Shown here piece after piece: positions 8,879 to 17,459 of a DNA stretch of 64,000 bases (within the stretch, counting starts at the first letter, position 1; the number at the start of each line of letters is the position of its first letter). The position numbers were made by a program, and so were the translations under genes. The stretch covers positions 1,116,001 to 1,180,000 of the forward strand of contig NZ_NEVT01000003.1 in NCBI RefSeq assembly GCF_002261345.1, read 5' to 3'. The notes under the pieces were generated by a model. That model made no database searches and was not told the origin of the DNA. It was given only the letters and a program-made list of their open reading frames with translations. The DNA comes from Bordetella genomosp. 2 (lineage in GTDB: Bacteria > Pseudomonadota > Gammaproteobacteria > Burkholderiales > Burkholderiaceae_B).

Positions 8879-9835
8879 ATGAATGATTCGTCCCATTTGC
8901 CGCCGGCGCACTGGAACCTGGACAGCATCGTCTCGGGGCTGCGCGCCGCGCGCGTCGACTGGCGCGGCCCGCGCGGGCGCCTGCGCGAAGACGCCGGCAA
9001 CCGCGAGTTCCCCTCGCAGGAAAGCCTGCGCGTCATCGTGCGGCAACTATGCGGGGCCTTGTTCCCCATGCGCCTGGGCCCCATCGACCTACGCGAAGAA
9101 GTCGAGGACTTCTATGTCGGGCACACCATCGGCGCGGCGCTCGACGCCTTGCTGCACCAGGTCTGCCTGGAACTGCACCACATGGGCCGCAACGCGCCCG
9201 AACCCGAGCCGGAGGCCAGCCTGCGCGCGCGCGCCACGCAGATCGTGCGCCAGTTCGGCGCCGCATTGCCGCAGGTGCGGCGCGCGCTCGACCTGGACGT
9301 GACGGCCGCCTACCAGGGCGACCCGGCCGCGCACAGCGTGGACGAGGTGCTGTTGTGCTATCCCGGCGTCAGCGCCATGATCCACCACCGGCTGGCCAGC
9401 GTGCTGTACAAGCTGGGCGTGCCCATGCTGGCGCGCATCGTGGCCGAGATCGCCCACGCCGACACCGGCATCGATATCCACCCCGGCGCCACCATCGGCA
9501 AGAGCTTCTTCATCGACCACGGCACCGGCGTGGTGATCGGCGAGACGGCCATCATTGGCGACCGCGTGCGGCTCTACCAGATGGTCACCCTCGGGGCCAA
9601 GCGTTTCCCGCCGGGCGAAAACGGCGAGCTCAAGAAGGGCCTGCCGCGCCACCCGATCATCGAGGACGACGTGGTGATCTACGCGGGCGCCACCATCCTG
9701 GGCCGCGTCACCATCGGCCACGGTTCGACCATCGGCGGCAATGTCTGGCTGACGCGCAGCGTGCCGCCCGGCAGCAATGTCACGCAGGCCAGCCTGGTCA
9801 GCGACATGCCCGACTGCGGGCTGGGCGGCGCCTAG
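8879..9835 (+). CDS. Serine O-acetyltransferase, left-handed beta-helix (EpsC/CysE-like)
   Basis: Transfers acetyl from acetyl-CoA to L-serine for cysteine synthesis. It is 318 aa: an N-terminal alpha-helical half (to about residue 190) and a C-terminal hexapeptide-repeat helix. The conserved catalytic region reads HADTGIDIHPGATIGKSFFI, followed by DHGTGVVIGE, and the LGAKRFPPGENGE insertion marks the longer EpsC-like form. I chose ATG 8879 (AGAGG upstream) over an upstream frame at 8780 that has no family resemblance. It is followed after 6 bp by the sirtuin gene, so the two are probably cotranscribed; no functional link is evident. Confidence 0.9.
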   Translation: MNDSSHLPPAHWNLDSIVSGLRAARVDWRGPRGRLREDAGNREFPSQESLRVIVRQLCGALFPMRLGPIDLREEVEDFYVGHTIGAALDALLHQVCLELHHMGRNAPEPEPEASLRARATQIVRQFGAALPQVRRALDLDVTAAYQGDPAAHSVDEVLLCYPGVSAMIHHRLASVLYKLGVPMLARIVAEIAHADTGIDIHPGATIGKSFFIDHGTGVVIGETAIIGDRVRLYQMVTLGAKRFPPGENGELKKGLPRHPIIEDDVVIYAGATILGRVTIGHGSTIGGNVWLTRSVPPGSNVTQASLVSDMPDCGLGGA

Positions 9836-9841
9836 CGTTCG

Positions 9842-10723
9842 ATGGACCAGCCCGCCCGCGCATCGGCCGCGCCGCCGGCCCAGGACGCGAATGCGCCGGA
9901 CCTGGCCGCGCTGGGCCGGTTCATCGAGGGCCACGCCGGCCTGTTCGTGTTGACCGGGGCCGGCTGCAGCACCGGTTCCGGCATTCCGGACTACCGCGAT
10001 GCCGACGGCCAATGGAAACGCAGTCCGCCGATCGACTTCCAGGCGTTCATGGGCAGCGAGCAGGCGCGGGCGCGCTATTGGGCGCGCAGCGCCGTGGGCT
10101 GGCGCCGCTTCGGCAATGTGCGTCCGAATGCCGCGCACCGGGCCCTGGCGTGGCTGGAGGCGCAAGGCCGGCTGGCGCTGCTGGTCACGCAGAACGTCGA
10201 TGGCCTGCACCAGGCCGCCGGCAGCCGCGAGGTGCTGGACCTGCACGGGCGGCTCGACGAAGTGCGCTGCATGCGCTGCGACTGGCGCGGCCCGCGCGCC
10301 GCGTGGCAGGTGGAACTGGACGGCCGCAATCCCGGCTGGGCCATGCTGGACGCGGCCGATGCCCCCGACGGCGATGCCGACCTGGAGGGCGTGGATTTCT
10401 CGTCCTTCGACGTGCCGGCCTGCCCGCGCTGCGGCGGCATCGTCAAGCCGGATGTGGTGTTCTTCGGCGAAAGCATCCCGCCCGAGCGCGGCGCCCGCGC
10501 GCGCGCCGCGCTGGCGCGGGCCGGCGCGGTGCTGGTGGTGGGGTCGTCACTGATGGTGCATTCGGGCTATCGGTACGTGCGCGCCGCGGCCGAGGCGGGC
10601 CTGCCCATCGCGGCCCTGAACCTGGGCCGCACGCGCGCCGACGCCTTGTTCAGCCTGAAAGTGTCGCGTCCCTGTGCGCCGGCGCTCGACGCGCTGTACG
10701 GCCCGTTCGCCGAGCAAGCCTGA
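9842..10723 (+). CDS. Sir2-family NAD-dependent protein deacylase
   Basis: Removes acyl groups from lysine using NAD+. The protein is 293 aa. NAD-binding motifs are GAGCSTGSGIPDYR (39-52) and TQNVDGLH (116-123). The catalytic base is His135 (LDLHGR). A structural zinc site is formed by Cys143, Cys146, Cys194 and Cys197. The GCST and GIPDYR variants and the long zinc-module insertion point to the SIRT4-like class II group, whose activities include lipoamidation removal and ADP-ribosylation in other organisms; substrate here is unknown. The ribosome site is weak, suggesting coupling to the gene 6 bp upstream. It converges with the monophosphatase gene. Confidence 0.92.
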   Translation: MDQPARASAAPPAQDANAPDLAALGRFIEGHAGLFVLTGAGCSTGSGIPDYRDADGQWKRSPPIDFQAFMGSEQARARYWARSAVGWRRFGNVRPNAAHRALAWLEAQGRLALLVTQNVDGLHQAAGSREVLDLHGRLDEVRCMRCDWRGPRAAWQVELDGRNPGWAMLDAADAPDGDADLEGVDFSSFDVPACPRCGGIVKPDVVFFGESIPPERGARARAALARAGAVLVVGSSLMVHSGYRYVRAAAEAGLPIAALNLGRTRADALFSLKVSRPCAPALDALYGPFAEQA

Positions 10724-10775
10724 TCGCAAAATGCAAGTGCTTGGCCTGCCTGGCCTTTTTGCGGATGGCCCCAGG

Positions 10776-10810
10776 CTGTCCATAGGGTTGTCCACAGAAA
10801 CTGGGGATAA
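10776..10810. other. Three DnaA-box-like nonamers in a convergent intergenic gap
   Basis: CTGTCCATA (10776-10784), TTGTCCACA (10788-10796) and, on the minus strand, TTATCCCCA (10802-10810) lie in 35 bp between two convergent genes. Against TTATCCACA they differ by 3, 1 and 1 positions. They could be a small DnaA-binding cluster or chance; no AT-rich unwinding region is present, so an origin is unlikely. Confidence 0.25.
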
Positions 10811-10822
10811 GCCGGGCGCAGC

Positions 10823-11671
10823 TCAGGCGGGCGGGAAGTCGTCGCCCATCAGGGCCCGGCGCGCGGCATGCCAGCTGCCGACGTCGGGGGCGTACAGCAG
10901 GCCGCCGGCGCGGTGGGTGGGCTTGTAGGGGCTGGCATCGAAATGGGCCGAGAAGCCGCCGGCTTCGCGGTGCAGCAGCCAGCCGGCGGCGTGGTCCCAG
11001 GGGTCGAGCTTGTTGTAGAGCATGACGTGGCAATGGCCGGCGGCCGCCAGGCGGTATTCGTGCGCGGCGCAGCGCAGCGACGCGGTGGTGGCCAGCGCGC
11101 CCAGGTTGCCGTTGACCGTGGCGCGCAGCGGCTCGGGCAGGGCGCCGGTGGAGATCAGGCCGTCCATGTCGTGGGGCGGGGCGGGCTGGGCCACCTTGAG
11201 CGGGGTCTGGGTGCCGTCGCCGGCTTCGGACCAGGCGCCTTCGCCGCGCACCGCCATGGCCCAGTCGTGCGCCACCGGGTCGTAGATGACGCCGGCCAGC
11301 ACGTCGCCGCGATGGCACACCGCCACCATCATGCCGAATAGCGGCAGGCCGGCCACGAAATTGCGGGTGCCGTCGATGGGGTCGATGAGGAAGGCCAGGT
11401 CGGCGTCGACCAGCATGTTGAGCAGCGCCGGATTGCGGGCCGCGGCTTCCTCGCCGACCATCACGGCGCCCGGGTGCAGCTTGGCCAGGCGCGCGGCGAT
11501 GAAGCGCTCGGCCGCTTCGTCGGCGTCGGTGACGAGATCGCGCGGCGAGCTCTTGCTGTGCACCGCATCGGCCGGCAGCCTGCGAAAGCGCGGCATGACC
11601 TCGGCCTGTGCGGCCTCGGCCAGGATCGCGGCGATGCGGCGGGTGTCTTCGCGGGTATAGGATCGGGTCAT
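10823..11671 (-). CDS. Inositol monophosphatase-family phosphatase
   Basis: Mg2+/Li+-sensitive phosphomonoesterase of 282 aa. Metal-binding motifs are VGEEAAAR, DPIDGTRNF and the C-terminal DPWDHAAG; the TDADEAAE stretch supplies the flexible-loop acid. The start at 11671 (MTRSYTRED) is chosen because the frame runs 68 codons further upstream only through intergenic repeats. The substrate could be inositol-1-phosphate, PAP(S) or a related sugar phosphate; neighbours do not decide. It is read toward the sirtuin gene and lies downstream of the repeat element that separates it from gabD. Confidence 0.88.
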   Translation of the reverse strand: MTRSYTREDTRRIAAILAEAAQAEVMPRFRRLPADAVHSKSSPRDLVTDADEAAERFIAARLAKLHPGAVMVGEEAAARNPALLNMLVDADLAFLIDPIDGTRNFVAGLPLFGMMVAVCHRGDVLAGVIYDPVAHDWAMAVRGEGAWSEAGDGTQTPLKVAQPAPPHDMDGLISTGALPEPLRATVNGNLGALATTASLRCAAHEYRLAAAGHCHVMLYNKLDPWDHAAGWLLHREAGGFSAHFDASPYKPTHRAGGLLYAPDVGSWHAARRALMGDDFPPA

Positions 11672-11763
11672 GCCGGACTCTTCGGAAAGAGCCGCAAATC
11701 TAGCATGTTTGGATGGCGGGCAGGTTGATGCGCCGCCGGGTCCCGGCCCGGCCGGCGCGGGAG

Positions 11764-11912
11764 AAGGTGTCGGACACCTGTAGCCGAGTGTCTGACACGC
11801 GAGCGGAGGGGAAGGTGTCTGACACCCCATGAGACGGGCCCTGCCTGCCTGGGGCATCCCGGGGGTGTCAGACACCTGACAGCGACACTGGCCGCGGCGG
11901 GTGTCAGCTACC
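11764..11912. repeat. Inverted-repeat element built on GGTGTCTGACACC (copy A)
   Basis: The 255-bp gap between the monophosphatase and gabD carries five copies of a palindromic word: AAGGTGTCGGACACCT (11764-11779), GTGTCTGACAC (11788-11798), AAGGTGTCTGACACC (11812-11826), GGTGTCAGACACC (11864-11876) and a decayed GGTGTCAGCTACC (11900-11912). The third and fourth form a larger hairpin: GGTGTCTGACACCCC (11814-11828) pairs with GGGGTGTCAGACACC (11862-11876) across a 33-nt spacer. The same architecture recurs near 32.9 kb. It may act as a terminator or be a REP-like element. Confidence 0.8.
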
Positions 11913-11926
11913 TGCGCCTGGCAAGC

Positions 11927-13396
11927 TCACGCGCCCAGGTCGACGCACAAGTACTTCAGTTCCAGGTATTCCTCGATGCCGTACTTCGAGCCCTCGCGGC
12001 CCAGGCCCGATTGCTTGACGCCGCCGAACGGCCCGACTTCGTTCGAGATGATGCCGGTGTTGATGCCGACGATGCCGTACTCGAGCGCTTCGGACACGCG
12101 CCAGATGCGCGCGTAGTCGCGCGTGTAGAAGTACGCGGCCAGGCCGAAGATGGTGTTGTTGGCCTGCTCGAGCACTTCGGCTTCGGTCTCGAACTTGAAC
12201 AGCGGCGCCACCGGCCCGAAGGTTTCCTCGACGGCGAAGCGCATCGAGGCGGTGACGTCGCGCACCACGGTCGGCTGGAAGAACGTGCCGCCCAGCGCAT
12301 GCGGCTGGCCGCCGGTGACCACCTTGGCGCCCTGCGCGGTGGCGTCGGCGATGTGTTCCTGCACCTTGGCCACGGCATTGGCGTCGATCAGCGGGCCCTG
12401 CACCACGCCATCGGCGAAGCCGTCGCCCACTTGCATGGCTTCCACCTTGGCGACCAGCCGCTTGACGACTTCTTCGTAGACGCCCGCCTGCACGTAGATG
12501 CGGTTGGCGCATACGCAGGTCTGCCCGGCATTGCGGTACTTGGAAGCGAGGATGCCGTCCACCGCGCGGTCCAGGTCGGCGTCGTCGAACACGATGAACG
12601 GCGCGTTGCCGCCGAGCTCCAGCGAGAGCTTCTTGATGGTGGGCGCGCATTGCTCCATGAGCGTGCGGCCCACTTCGGTGGAGCCGGTGAAGCTGAGCTT
12701 GCGCACGACCTCGCTTTCGCACAGCGCCGCGCCGATCTCGCGCGAACTGCCGGTGATGACGTGGAATACGCCGGCCGGCACCCCGGCTTCCTCGGCCAGC
12801 ACGGCCAGCGCCAGCGCGGTCAGCGGCGTCTGCTGGGCCGGCTTGACCACCATGGTGCAGCCGGCCGCCAGCGCCGGCCCGACCTTGCGGGTGATCATGG
12901 CGGCGGGGAAGTTCCAGGGCGTGATGGCGGCGGTGACCCCGATGGGCTGCTTCAGCACCATCAGGCGCTGGCCGCCCTTGGGGCTTTGCAGGATGTCGCC
13001 GTCGATGCGCTTGGCTTCTTCGGCGAACCATTCCAGGAACGACGCGGCGTAGGCGATCTCGCCGGCCGCTTCGGTGACCGGCTTGCCTTGCTCGGACGTC
13101 ATGATGGCGGCCAGGTCCTGCTGGTTGGCCATCATCAACTGGGCCCATTTCAGCAGGATCGCGCCGCGTTCCTTGCCGGTCTTGGCGGCCCAGGCGGGCA
13201 GGGCGGCGGCGGCGCTGGCGATGGCCTGTTCGGTTTCCTTGCGCCCCAGCTTGGGCACCGAGACGATGGTCTTGCCGGTGGAGGGGTTGTCGACCGGGAT
13301 GGCGGCGGCGCCGCCGGCGCCGACCCATTTCCCGTCGATGTAGCAGGCGTCGCGCAGCAACTCAGCGCGCTTGAGCGGATGGGACAGTTGCGACAT
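11927..13396 (-). CDS. gabD: NAD(P)-dependent succinate-semialdehyde dehydrogenase
   Basis: Oxidises succinate semialdehyde from GABA to succinate. It is 489 aa, standard aldehyde-dehydrogenase length. The general base Glu is in LELGGNAPF, the catalytic Cys in NAGQTCVCANR, and the substrate/cofactor loops ITPWNFP and FTGSTEVGRTLM are intact. AAGGAG precedes the ATG. The gene lies 96 bp downstream of gabT on the same strand, the usual GABA pair, which raises the GabD call above a generic aldehyde dehydrogenase. The insert CVCANR is the GabD form that can carry a redox-sensitive Cys pair. Confidence 0.92.
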   Translation of the reverse strand: MSQLSHPLKRAELLRDACYIDGKWVGAGGAAAIPVDNPSTGKTIVSVPKLGRKETEQAIASAAAALPAWAAKTGKERGAILLKWAQLMMANQQDLAAIMTSEQGKPVTEAAGEIAYAASFLEWFAEEAKRIDGDILQSPKGGQRLMVLKQPIGVTAAITPWNFPAAMITRKVGPALAAGCTMVVKPAQQTPLTALALAVLAEEAGVPAGVFHVITGSSREIGAALCESEVVRKLSFTGSTEVGRTLMEQCAPTIKKLSLELGGNAPFIVFDDADLDRAVDGILASKYRNAGQTCVCANRIYVQAGVYEEVVKRLVAKVEAMQVGDGFADGVVQGPLIDANAVAKVQEHIADATAQGAKVVTGGQPHALGGTFFQPTVVRDVTASMRFAVEETFGPVAPLFKFETEAEVLEQANNTIFGLAAYFYTRDYARIWRVSEALEYGIVGINTGIISNEVGPFGGVKQSGLGREGSKYGIEEYLELKYLCVDLGA

Positions 13397-13492
13397 GAAT
13401 GCTCCTTGATATGGAAAGCGCGAAAACGGCTCGCCGGCCCGCCGCGTCCGGGCGGGCGCGGCGGGCCGGTGGTGGTCCGGAGGATGCCGCCT

Positions 13493-14758
13493 TCAGGCGG
13501 TCAGGACATCGGCGAGGATATCCAGGGCCCGTTCGAACTGGGCATCCGGGATGGTCAAGGGATACAGGAAGCGCAATACGTTTCCGTATACACCGCAGCT
13601 TAGCAAAATCAGGCCGCGCTTGAGCGCTTCGTCCTGCACGCGCTTGACCGCCTGGGCGTCGGGTTGGCCGGTGGCGGGGTCGTTCAGCTCCAGCGCGACC
13701 ATCGAGCCCAGCCCGCGCACATCGGCGATGGCGGGGCAGCGGGGGCGCAGGCTTGCGAGGCGTTCCTGCAGGCGGCGGCCCAGCTCCGCGGCGCGCTCGC
13801 ACAGCCGCTCTTCCTCGATCACGCCGAGCACGGCGTGCGCGGCCGCGATGGCCAGCGGGTGGCCGGCGTAGGTGCCGCCCAGGCCGCCCGGGGCCGGGCC
13901 GTCCATGACCTCGGCGCGGCCCACCACGCCCGAGATCGGGAAGCCGCCGCCCAGGCTCTTGGCCATGGTGATCAGGTCGGCCTCGACCGCGTGGTGCTGC
14001 ATGGCGAACAGTTTGCCGGTGCGCGCGAAGCCGGTCTGCACTTCATCGGCGATGAGCAGGATGCCGTGCTCGTCGCAGACCTTGCGCAGCGCGTTCATCA
14101 GCTCCGGCGGCGTGATGTTGAAGCCGCCTTCGCCCTGCACCGGCTCGATGATGATGGCCGCCACGCGCTTGGGGTCGATGTCCGATTTGAACAGCAGGTC
14201 GAGCGCCTTGAGCGAGTCGGCCACGCTGATGGCCTGCGTGGCGTTGGGAAAGGGCACGTGGTAGATGTCGCCCGGCATGGGGCCGAACGCCAGCTTGTAG
14301 GGCGCCACCTTGCCGGTCAGCGCCATGCCCAGCATGGTGCGGCCATGGAACGAGCCCGTGAAAGCCACCACGCCCGAGCGGCCGGTGTAGGCGCGCGCGA
14401 TCTTCACGGCGTTCTCGACCGCCTCGACCCCGGTGGTGAAGAAGGCGGTCTTCTTCAGGCCGCCGATCGGCGCCAGGGCGTTGATCCGCTCGGCCAGCGC
14501 CACGTAGCCTTCATACGGCACGATCTGGTAGGCCGTATGGGTGAACGCCTCGAGCTGGGCGGCCACGGCGGCCTTGACCTTGGGGTGGCGGTGGCCGGTG
14601 TTCAGCACGGCGATGCCGCCGGCGAAATCGATGTATTCCTTGCCGGTATGGTCCCACAGCGTGGCGTTTTCCGCGCGCACGGCATAGAAGTCGCACATCA
14701 CGCCCACGCCGCGCGGCGTGGCGAGCGAACGGCGCGTGTTCAAGTCTGGGTTCTGCAT
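13493..14758 (-). CDS. gabT: 4-aminobutyrate aminotransferase
   Basis: PLP-dependent class III aminotransferase that converts GABA and 2-oxoglutarate to succinate semialdehyde and glutamate. It is 421 aa. The PLP-binding Lys is in LITMAKSLGGGFP, preceded by the Asp of LLIADEVQTGFARTG; GSFHGRTMLGMALTG and GGTYAGHPLA are further family blocks. The gene is divergent from a MocR/GabR-type activator 145 bp away and precedes gabD, so GABA is the most likely substrate, though 5-aminovalerate is handled by close relatives. Confidence 0.92.
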   Translation of the reverse strand: MQNPDLNTRRSLATPRGVGVMCDFYAVRAENATLWDHTGKEYIDFAGGIAVLNTGHRHPKVKAAVAAQLEAFTHTAYQIVPYEGYVALAERINALAPIGGLKKTAFFTTGVEAVENAVKIARAYTGRSGVVAFTGSFHGRTMLGMALTGKVAPYKLAFGPMPGDIYHVPFPNATQAISVADSLKALDLLFKSDIDPKRVAAIIIEPVQGEGGFNITPPELMNALRKVCDEHGILLIADEVQTGFARTGKLFAMQHHAVEADLITMAKSLGGGFPISGVVGRAEVMDGPAPGGLGGTYAGHPLAIAAAHAVLGVIEEERLCERAAELGRRLQERLASLRPRCPAIADVRGLGSMVALELNDPATGQPDAQAVKRVQDEALKRGLILLSCGVYGNVLRFLYPLTIPDAQFERALDILADVLTA

Positions 14759-14850
14759 ATCAACAACCTCGATGGCAAACGGTCTGGGCCGCGCGAATGC
14801 GGCGGGAAGCGCCGGCGCCGCCGGGCGGCGCCTGTCAGCGGGTTATTTAA

Positions 14851-14902
14851 TGCTAAGATGGCTCCATTCGTAGGAACCACTACAGCAAAACGAGTAGAAC
14901 CA
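14851..14902. promoter_or_regulatory. gabT/gabR divergent control region
   Basis: An extended -10 TGCTAAGAT (14851-14859) faces the regulator gene. Direct repeats GGAACCA (14873-14879) and AGAACCA (14896-14902) are 23 bp apart, about two helical turns. MocR/GabR proteins bind direct repeats of this kind as dimers, so these are candidate operators. The second repeat abuts the TTG start of the regulator. Confidence 0.45.
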
Positions 14903-14903
14903 A

Positions 14904-16391
14904 TTGCGATCCCTTGCCGGCGACCTCCTGCAGCTGCGGCTGGGCGAACCCGGCGACGGGCCGATGAACAAGCGCCTGTACCAGGGCATACGCGAAGCCA
15001 TACTCGAAGGCGCCATCCCCGCCGGCACGCGGCTGCCCGCCTCGCGCGACCTGGCGACCGAACTGGGCATCGCGCGCAATACCGTGGTGCACGTGTACGG
15101 CCAGTTGCTGGCCGAGGGCTACACCTACAGCCGCCAGGGCAACGGCACCTTCGTCACCGATTCGGTGCCCGATACCTACCTGGCCAGCGGCCGCGGCCGG
15201 CGCCACGCCAGCGCCGCGCAGCCCGGCGCCGCGTTGTCGCGGCGCGGCGCGCAGATCGTCGACGAGGTCTCGGCCTCCCCCTACCAGTGGGGCGCCTTCA
15301 TGCCCGGCGTGCCCGACGTCACCGAGTTCCCGCACAAGAAGTTCGGCCGCATCGTCAGCGCACTGTGGCGCGACCCCGCGCCGGACATGCTCAGTTATTC
15401 GTACGGCGGCGGCCTGCCGGCGCTGCGCGAGGCGCTGGCCCAGCACCTGGCGCTGACGCGCTCGGTCGATTGCGAGCCGGACCAGATCATCATCGTGGAA
15501 GGGTCGCACCAGGCCATCGACCTGGCCACCCGCATCCTGGGCGACCCGGGCGACGTGGCCTGGGTGGAGAACCCCGGATACTGGGGCGCGCGCAGCGTGC
15601 TGGCGGCCAACGGCATACGCATCGTGCACCAGCCGGTCGACGAGGAAGGCATGCAGGTGCCGACGCAAGCCGACGGCGCGCCGCCGCGGTTCGTCTTCGT
15701 CACGCCGTCGCACCAGTATCCCCTGGGGCCGGTAATGTCGCTGGCGCGGCGCCGGCAACTTCTGGCCATGGCGCGCGGCTGGGGCAGTTGGATCATCGAG
15801 GACGACTACGACAGCGAGTTCCGCTTCTCGGGCCGGCCGATTGCCTCGCTGCAAGGCCTGGAGCCCGACGCGCCGGTCATTTACCTGGGCACGTTCAGCA
15901 AGACGCTGTACCCGGGCCTGCGGGTGGGCTACCTGGTGCTGCCCAAGGCGCTGACGGCGGCATTCCAGGCGGCGCACGCCGAACTCTACCGCGAGGGCCA
16001 CCTGATGACCCACGCGGCGCTGGCGGCCTTCATCGCCGAAGGCCACTATGCGGCGCACATCCGCCGCATGCGCATGCTGTACGCGCGCCGGCGCGCCATC
16101 CTGGTCAATCTCATCGAGCGCCGCCTGGGCGCGCAATGGCTGCATCGCGATTCCAGCGACGCGGGGCTGCACCTGGTGCTGAACTTGCCGCCCGACATGG
16201 ACGATGCGCGGGTGGTAGAGGTGGCGCGCGCGCGCGGCGTGCTGACGCGGCCGCTGTCGCGCTACTACGCGGCGGGCACGCCGGGGCGCCGCGGCCTGCT
16301 GCTGGGCTATGCCTGCGTGCCCGACAGCGAGATCGCGCGCAAGTTCGAGGTGGTGCTGCAGAGCCTGGCCCAGGTCGACCGGGAAGGGTAG
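14904..16391 (+). CDS. MocR-type (GntR/aminotransferase fusion) regulator, GabR-like
   Basis: Transcription factor of 495 aa: an N-terminal GntR winged helix (about residues 20-85, with RLPASRDLATELGIARNTVV) fused to an aminotransferase-fold sensor domain. PLP Lys is in GTFSKTLYPGLRVGY and the Asp of DDYDSEFRF is conserved. GabR members sense GABA as a PLP adduct and activate gabTD; the divergent gabT-gabD pair fits that exactly. The start is a TTG at 14904; MNKRLYQ at 14964 is an alternative but would trim the region before the first helix. Confidence 0.9.
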   Translation: MRSLAGDLLQLRLGEPGDGPMNKRLYQGIREAILEGAIPAGTRLPASRDLATELGIARNTVVHVYGQLLAEGYTYSRQGNGTFVTDSVPDTYLASGRGRRHASAAQPGAALSRRGAQIVDEVSASPYQWGAFMPGVPDVTEFPHKKFGRIVSALWRDPAPDMLSYSYGGGLPALREALAQHLALTRSVDCEPDQIIIVEGSHQAIDLATRILGDPGDVAWVENPGYWGARSVLAANGIRIVHQPVDEEGMQVPTQADGAPPRFVFVTPSHQYPLGPVMSLARRRQLLAMARGWGSWIIEDDYDSEFRFSGRPIASLQGLEPDAPVIYLGTFSKTLYPGLRVGYLVLPKALTAAFQAAHAELYREGHLMTHAALAAFIAEGHYAAHIRRMRMLYARRRAILVNLIERRLGAQWLHRDSSDAGLHLVLNLPPDMDDARVVEVARARGVLTRPLSRYYAAGTPGRRGLLLGYACVPDSEIARKFEVVLQSLAQVDREG

Positions 16392-16428
16392 GCGCGGGCG
16401 CGCCGCGCCATGCCGGCCAGGCGCGCGG

Positions 16429-17337
16429 TCATGCCGACACGGCGTTCTTGAGGTAGCCGATGAAGGCCTTGCACGCTTGCGGCAGGACGCGGCCGGCCAG
16501 GGTCTGCACCTCGAAATGGCGTTCGTTCATCTCGCGGTCGCGCAACGCGACGGCGACGATGTTGTCCCAGCGCAGGCGGTTGCGGATCGCCAGCTCGCCG
16601 CAGAACGTCACCCCGCCGCCCGCGCTGGCGAAGCCCACCAGCGCGTCCAGGCGCTGGCTGGTGAACACCGGCTCGCACGGCAGCTGCTGGCGGCTGCAGC
16701 TGATGTCGATGAGCTGCCGCAGCGTGGTGTCGCCATTCGGCAGGGCCAGCGGATAGGCGACCACCTGCGCCAGCGACAAGGCCCGCCGCCCGGCCAGCGG
16801 ATGGTCGCGCGCCAGCACCGCGCGTATCGGCGCCGGGCTGCGCAGTTCGACCCGGATGCCGCGCTGCGACGCCAGGCCCAGCGTGATGCCGATATCGGCC
16901 TCGCCGTCGCGCACGCGGCGCGGGATGTCCTGCTGCGAGCACGCCTCCAGCGAGAAGCGGATGCCGGCGTACTGGCGGCGAAACGCGCTGATCACGGCCG
17001 GCAGGAAGTCCGAGGCATAGCCTTCGGTCGTGACCAGCCGCACCTGGCCGTGGCGCAGCCCGCGCAGCGCCTGGATCTCCTCGACGATGCGGTCGGTGTC
17101 CTGCTGCATGCGGCCGGCATGCGCGGCCAGCAGCTCGCCCGCGGCATTGAGCGCCATGCCGCGCGCGCGCCGCTCGAACAGCAGCGTGTCCAGTTCGCGT
17201 TCCAGCCGGGCGATCTGCCGGCTGACCGCGGACGGCGCGACCTCGAGCCGGGCGGCCGCCGCGCTGACCGAGCCGGTACGCACCACTTCCAGGAAATAGC
17301 GCAGCGCCATTTCCTGGAGTACCTGGGTATTCATCAT
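16429..17337 (-). CDS. LysR-family transcriptional regulator
   Basis: About 302 aa: N-terminal winged HTH (LRYFLEVVRTGSVSAAAARL followed by SAVSRQIARLE) and a periplasmic-binding-like sensor domain. The HTH alanine-rich stretch is typical. Two adjacent ATG codons (17337 and 17334) follow AGGAGC; either may be used. It diverges from dsdA, so D-serine or a metabolite of the dsdA-Bug-amidase set is the best guess for its inducer. E. coli DsdC is also LysR-type, but I see no particular similarity to claim orthology. Confidence 0.88.
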   Translation of the reverse strand: MMNTQVLQEMALRYFLEVVRTGSVSAAAARLEVAPSAVSRQIARLERELDTLLFERRARGMALNAAGELLAAHAGRMQQDTDRIVEEIQALRGLRHGQVRLVTTEGYASDFLPAVISAFRRQYAGIRFSLEACSQQDIPRRVRDGEADIGITLGLASQRGIRVELRSPAPIRAVLARDHPLAGRRALSLAQVVAYPLALPNGDTTLRQLIDISCSRQQLPCEPVFTSQRLDALVGFASAGGGVTFCGELAIRNRLRWDNIVAVALRDREMNERHFEVQTLAGRVLPQACKAFIGYLKNAVSA

Positions 17338-17368
17338 GCGGCTCCTGGGCAAGGTTTGCGTTTGGCGC

Positions 17369-17379
17369 AATGAATCATT
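17369..17379. promoter_or_regulatory. Dyad AATGAATCATT between lysR and dsdA
   Basis: An 11-bp palindrome (arms AATGA/TCATT) sits 32 bp upstream of the LysR start and 81 bp upstream of dsdA, in a short AT-richer patch. It is a candidate LysR binding half of the usual T-N11-A type. Confidence 0.35.
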
Positions 17380-17459
17380 CTAACCATTGATCTTGCTGCA
17401 CGGCTCGGTCTGCGCCTAGGATGAGCGGGCCTGCCATAGCACGAGATTCTTGCCGCCAG

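Noticed and set aside
11672-11875. N-terminal extension of the phosphatase frame
   Set aside because: It runs through the GGTGTCTGACACC repeats; the family begins at MTRSYTRED (11671).
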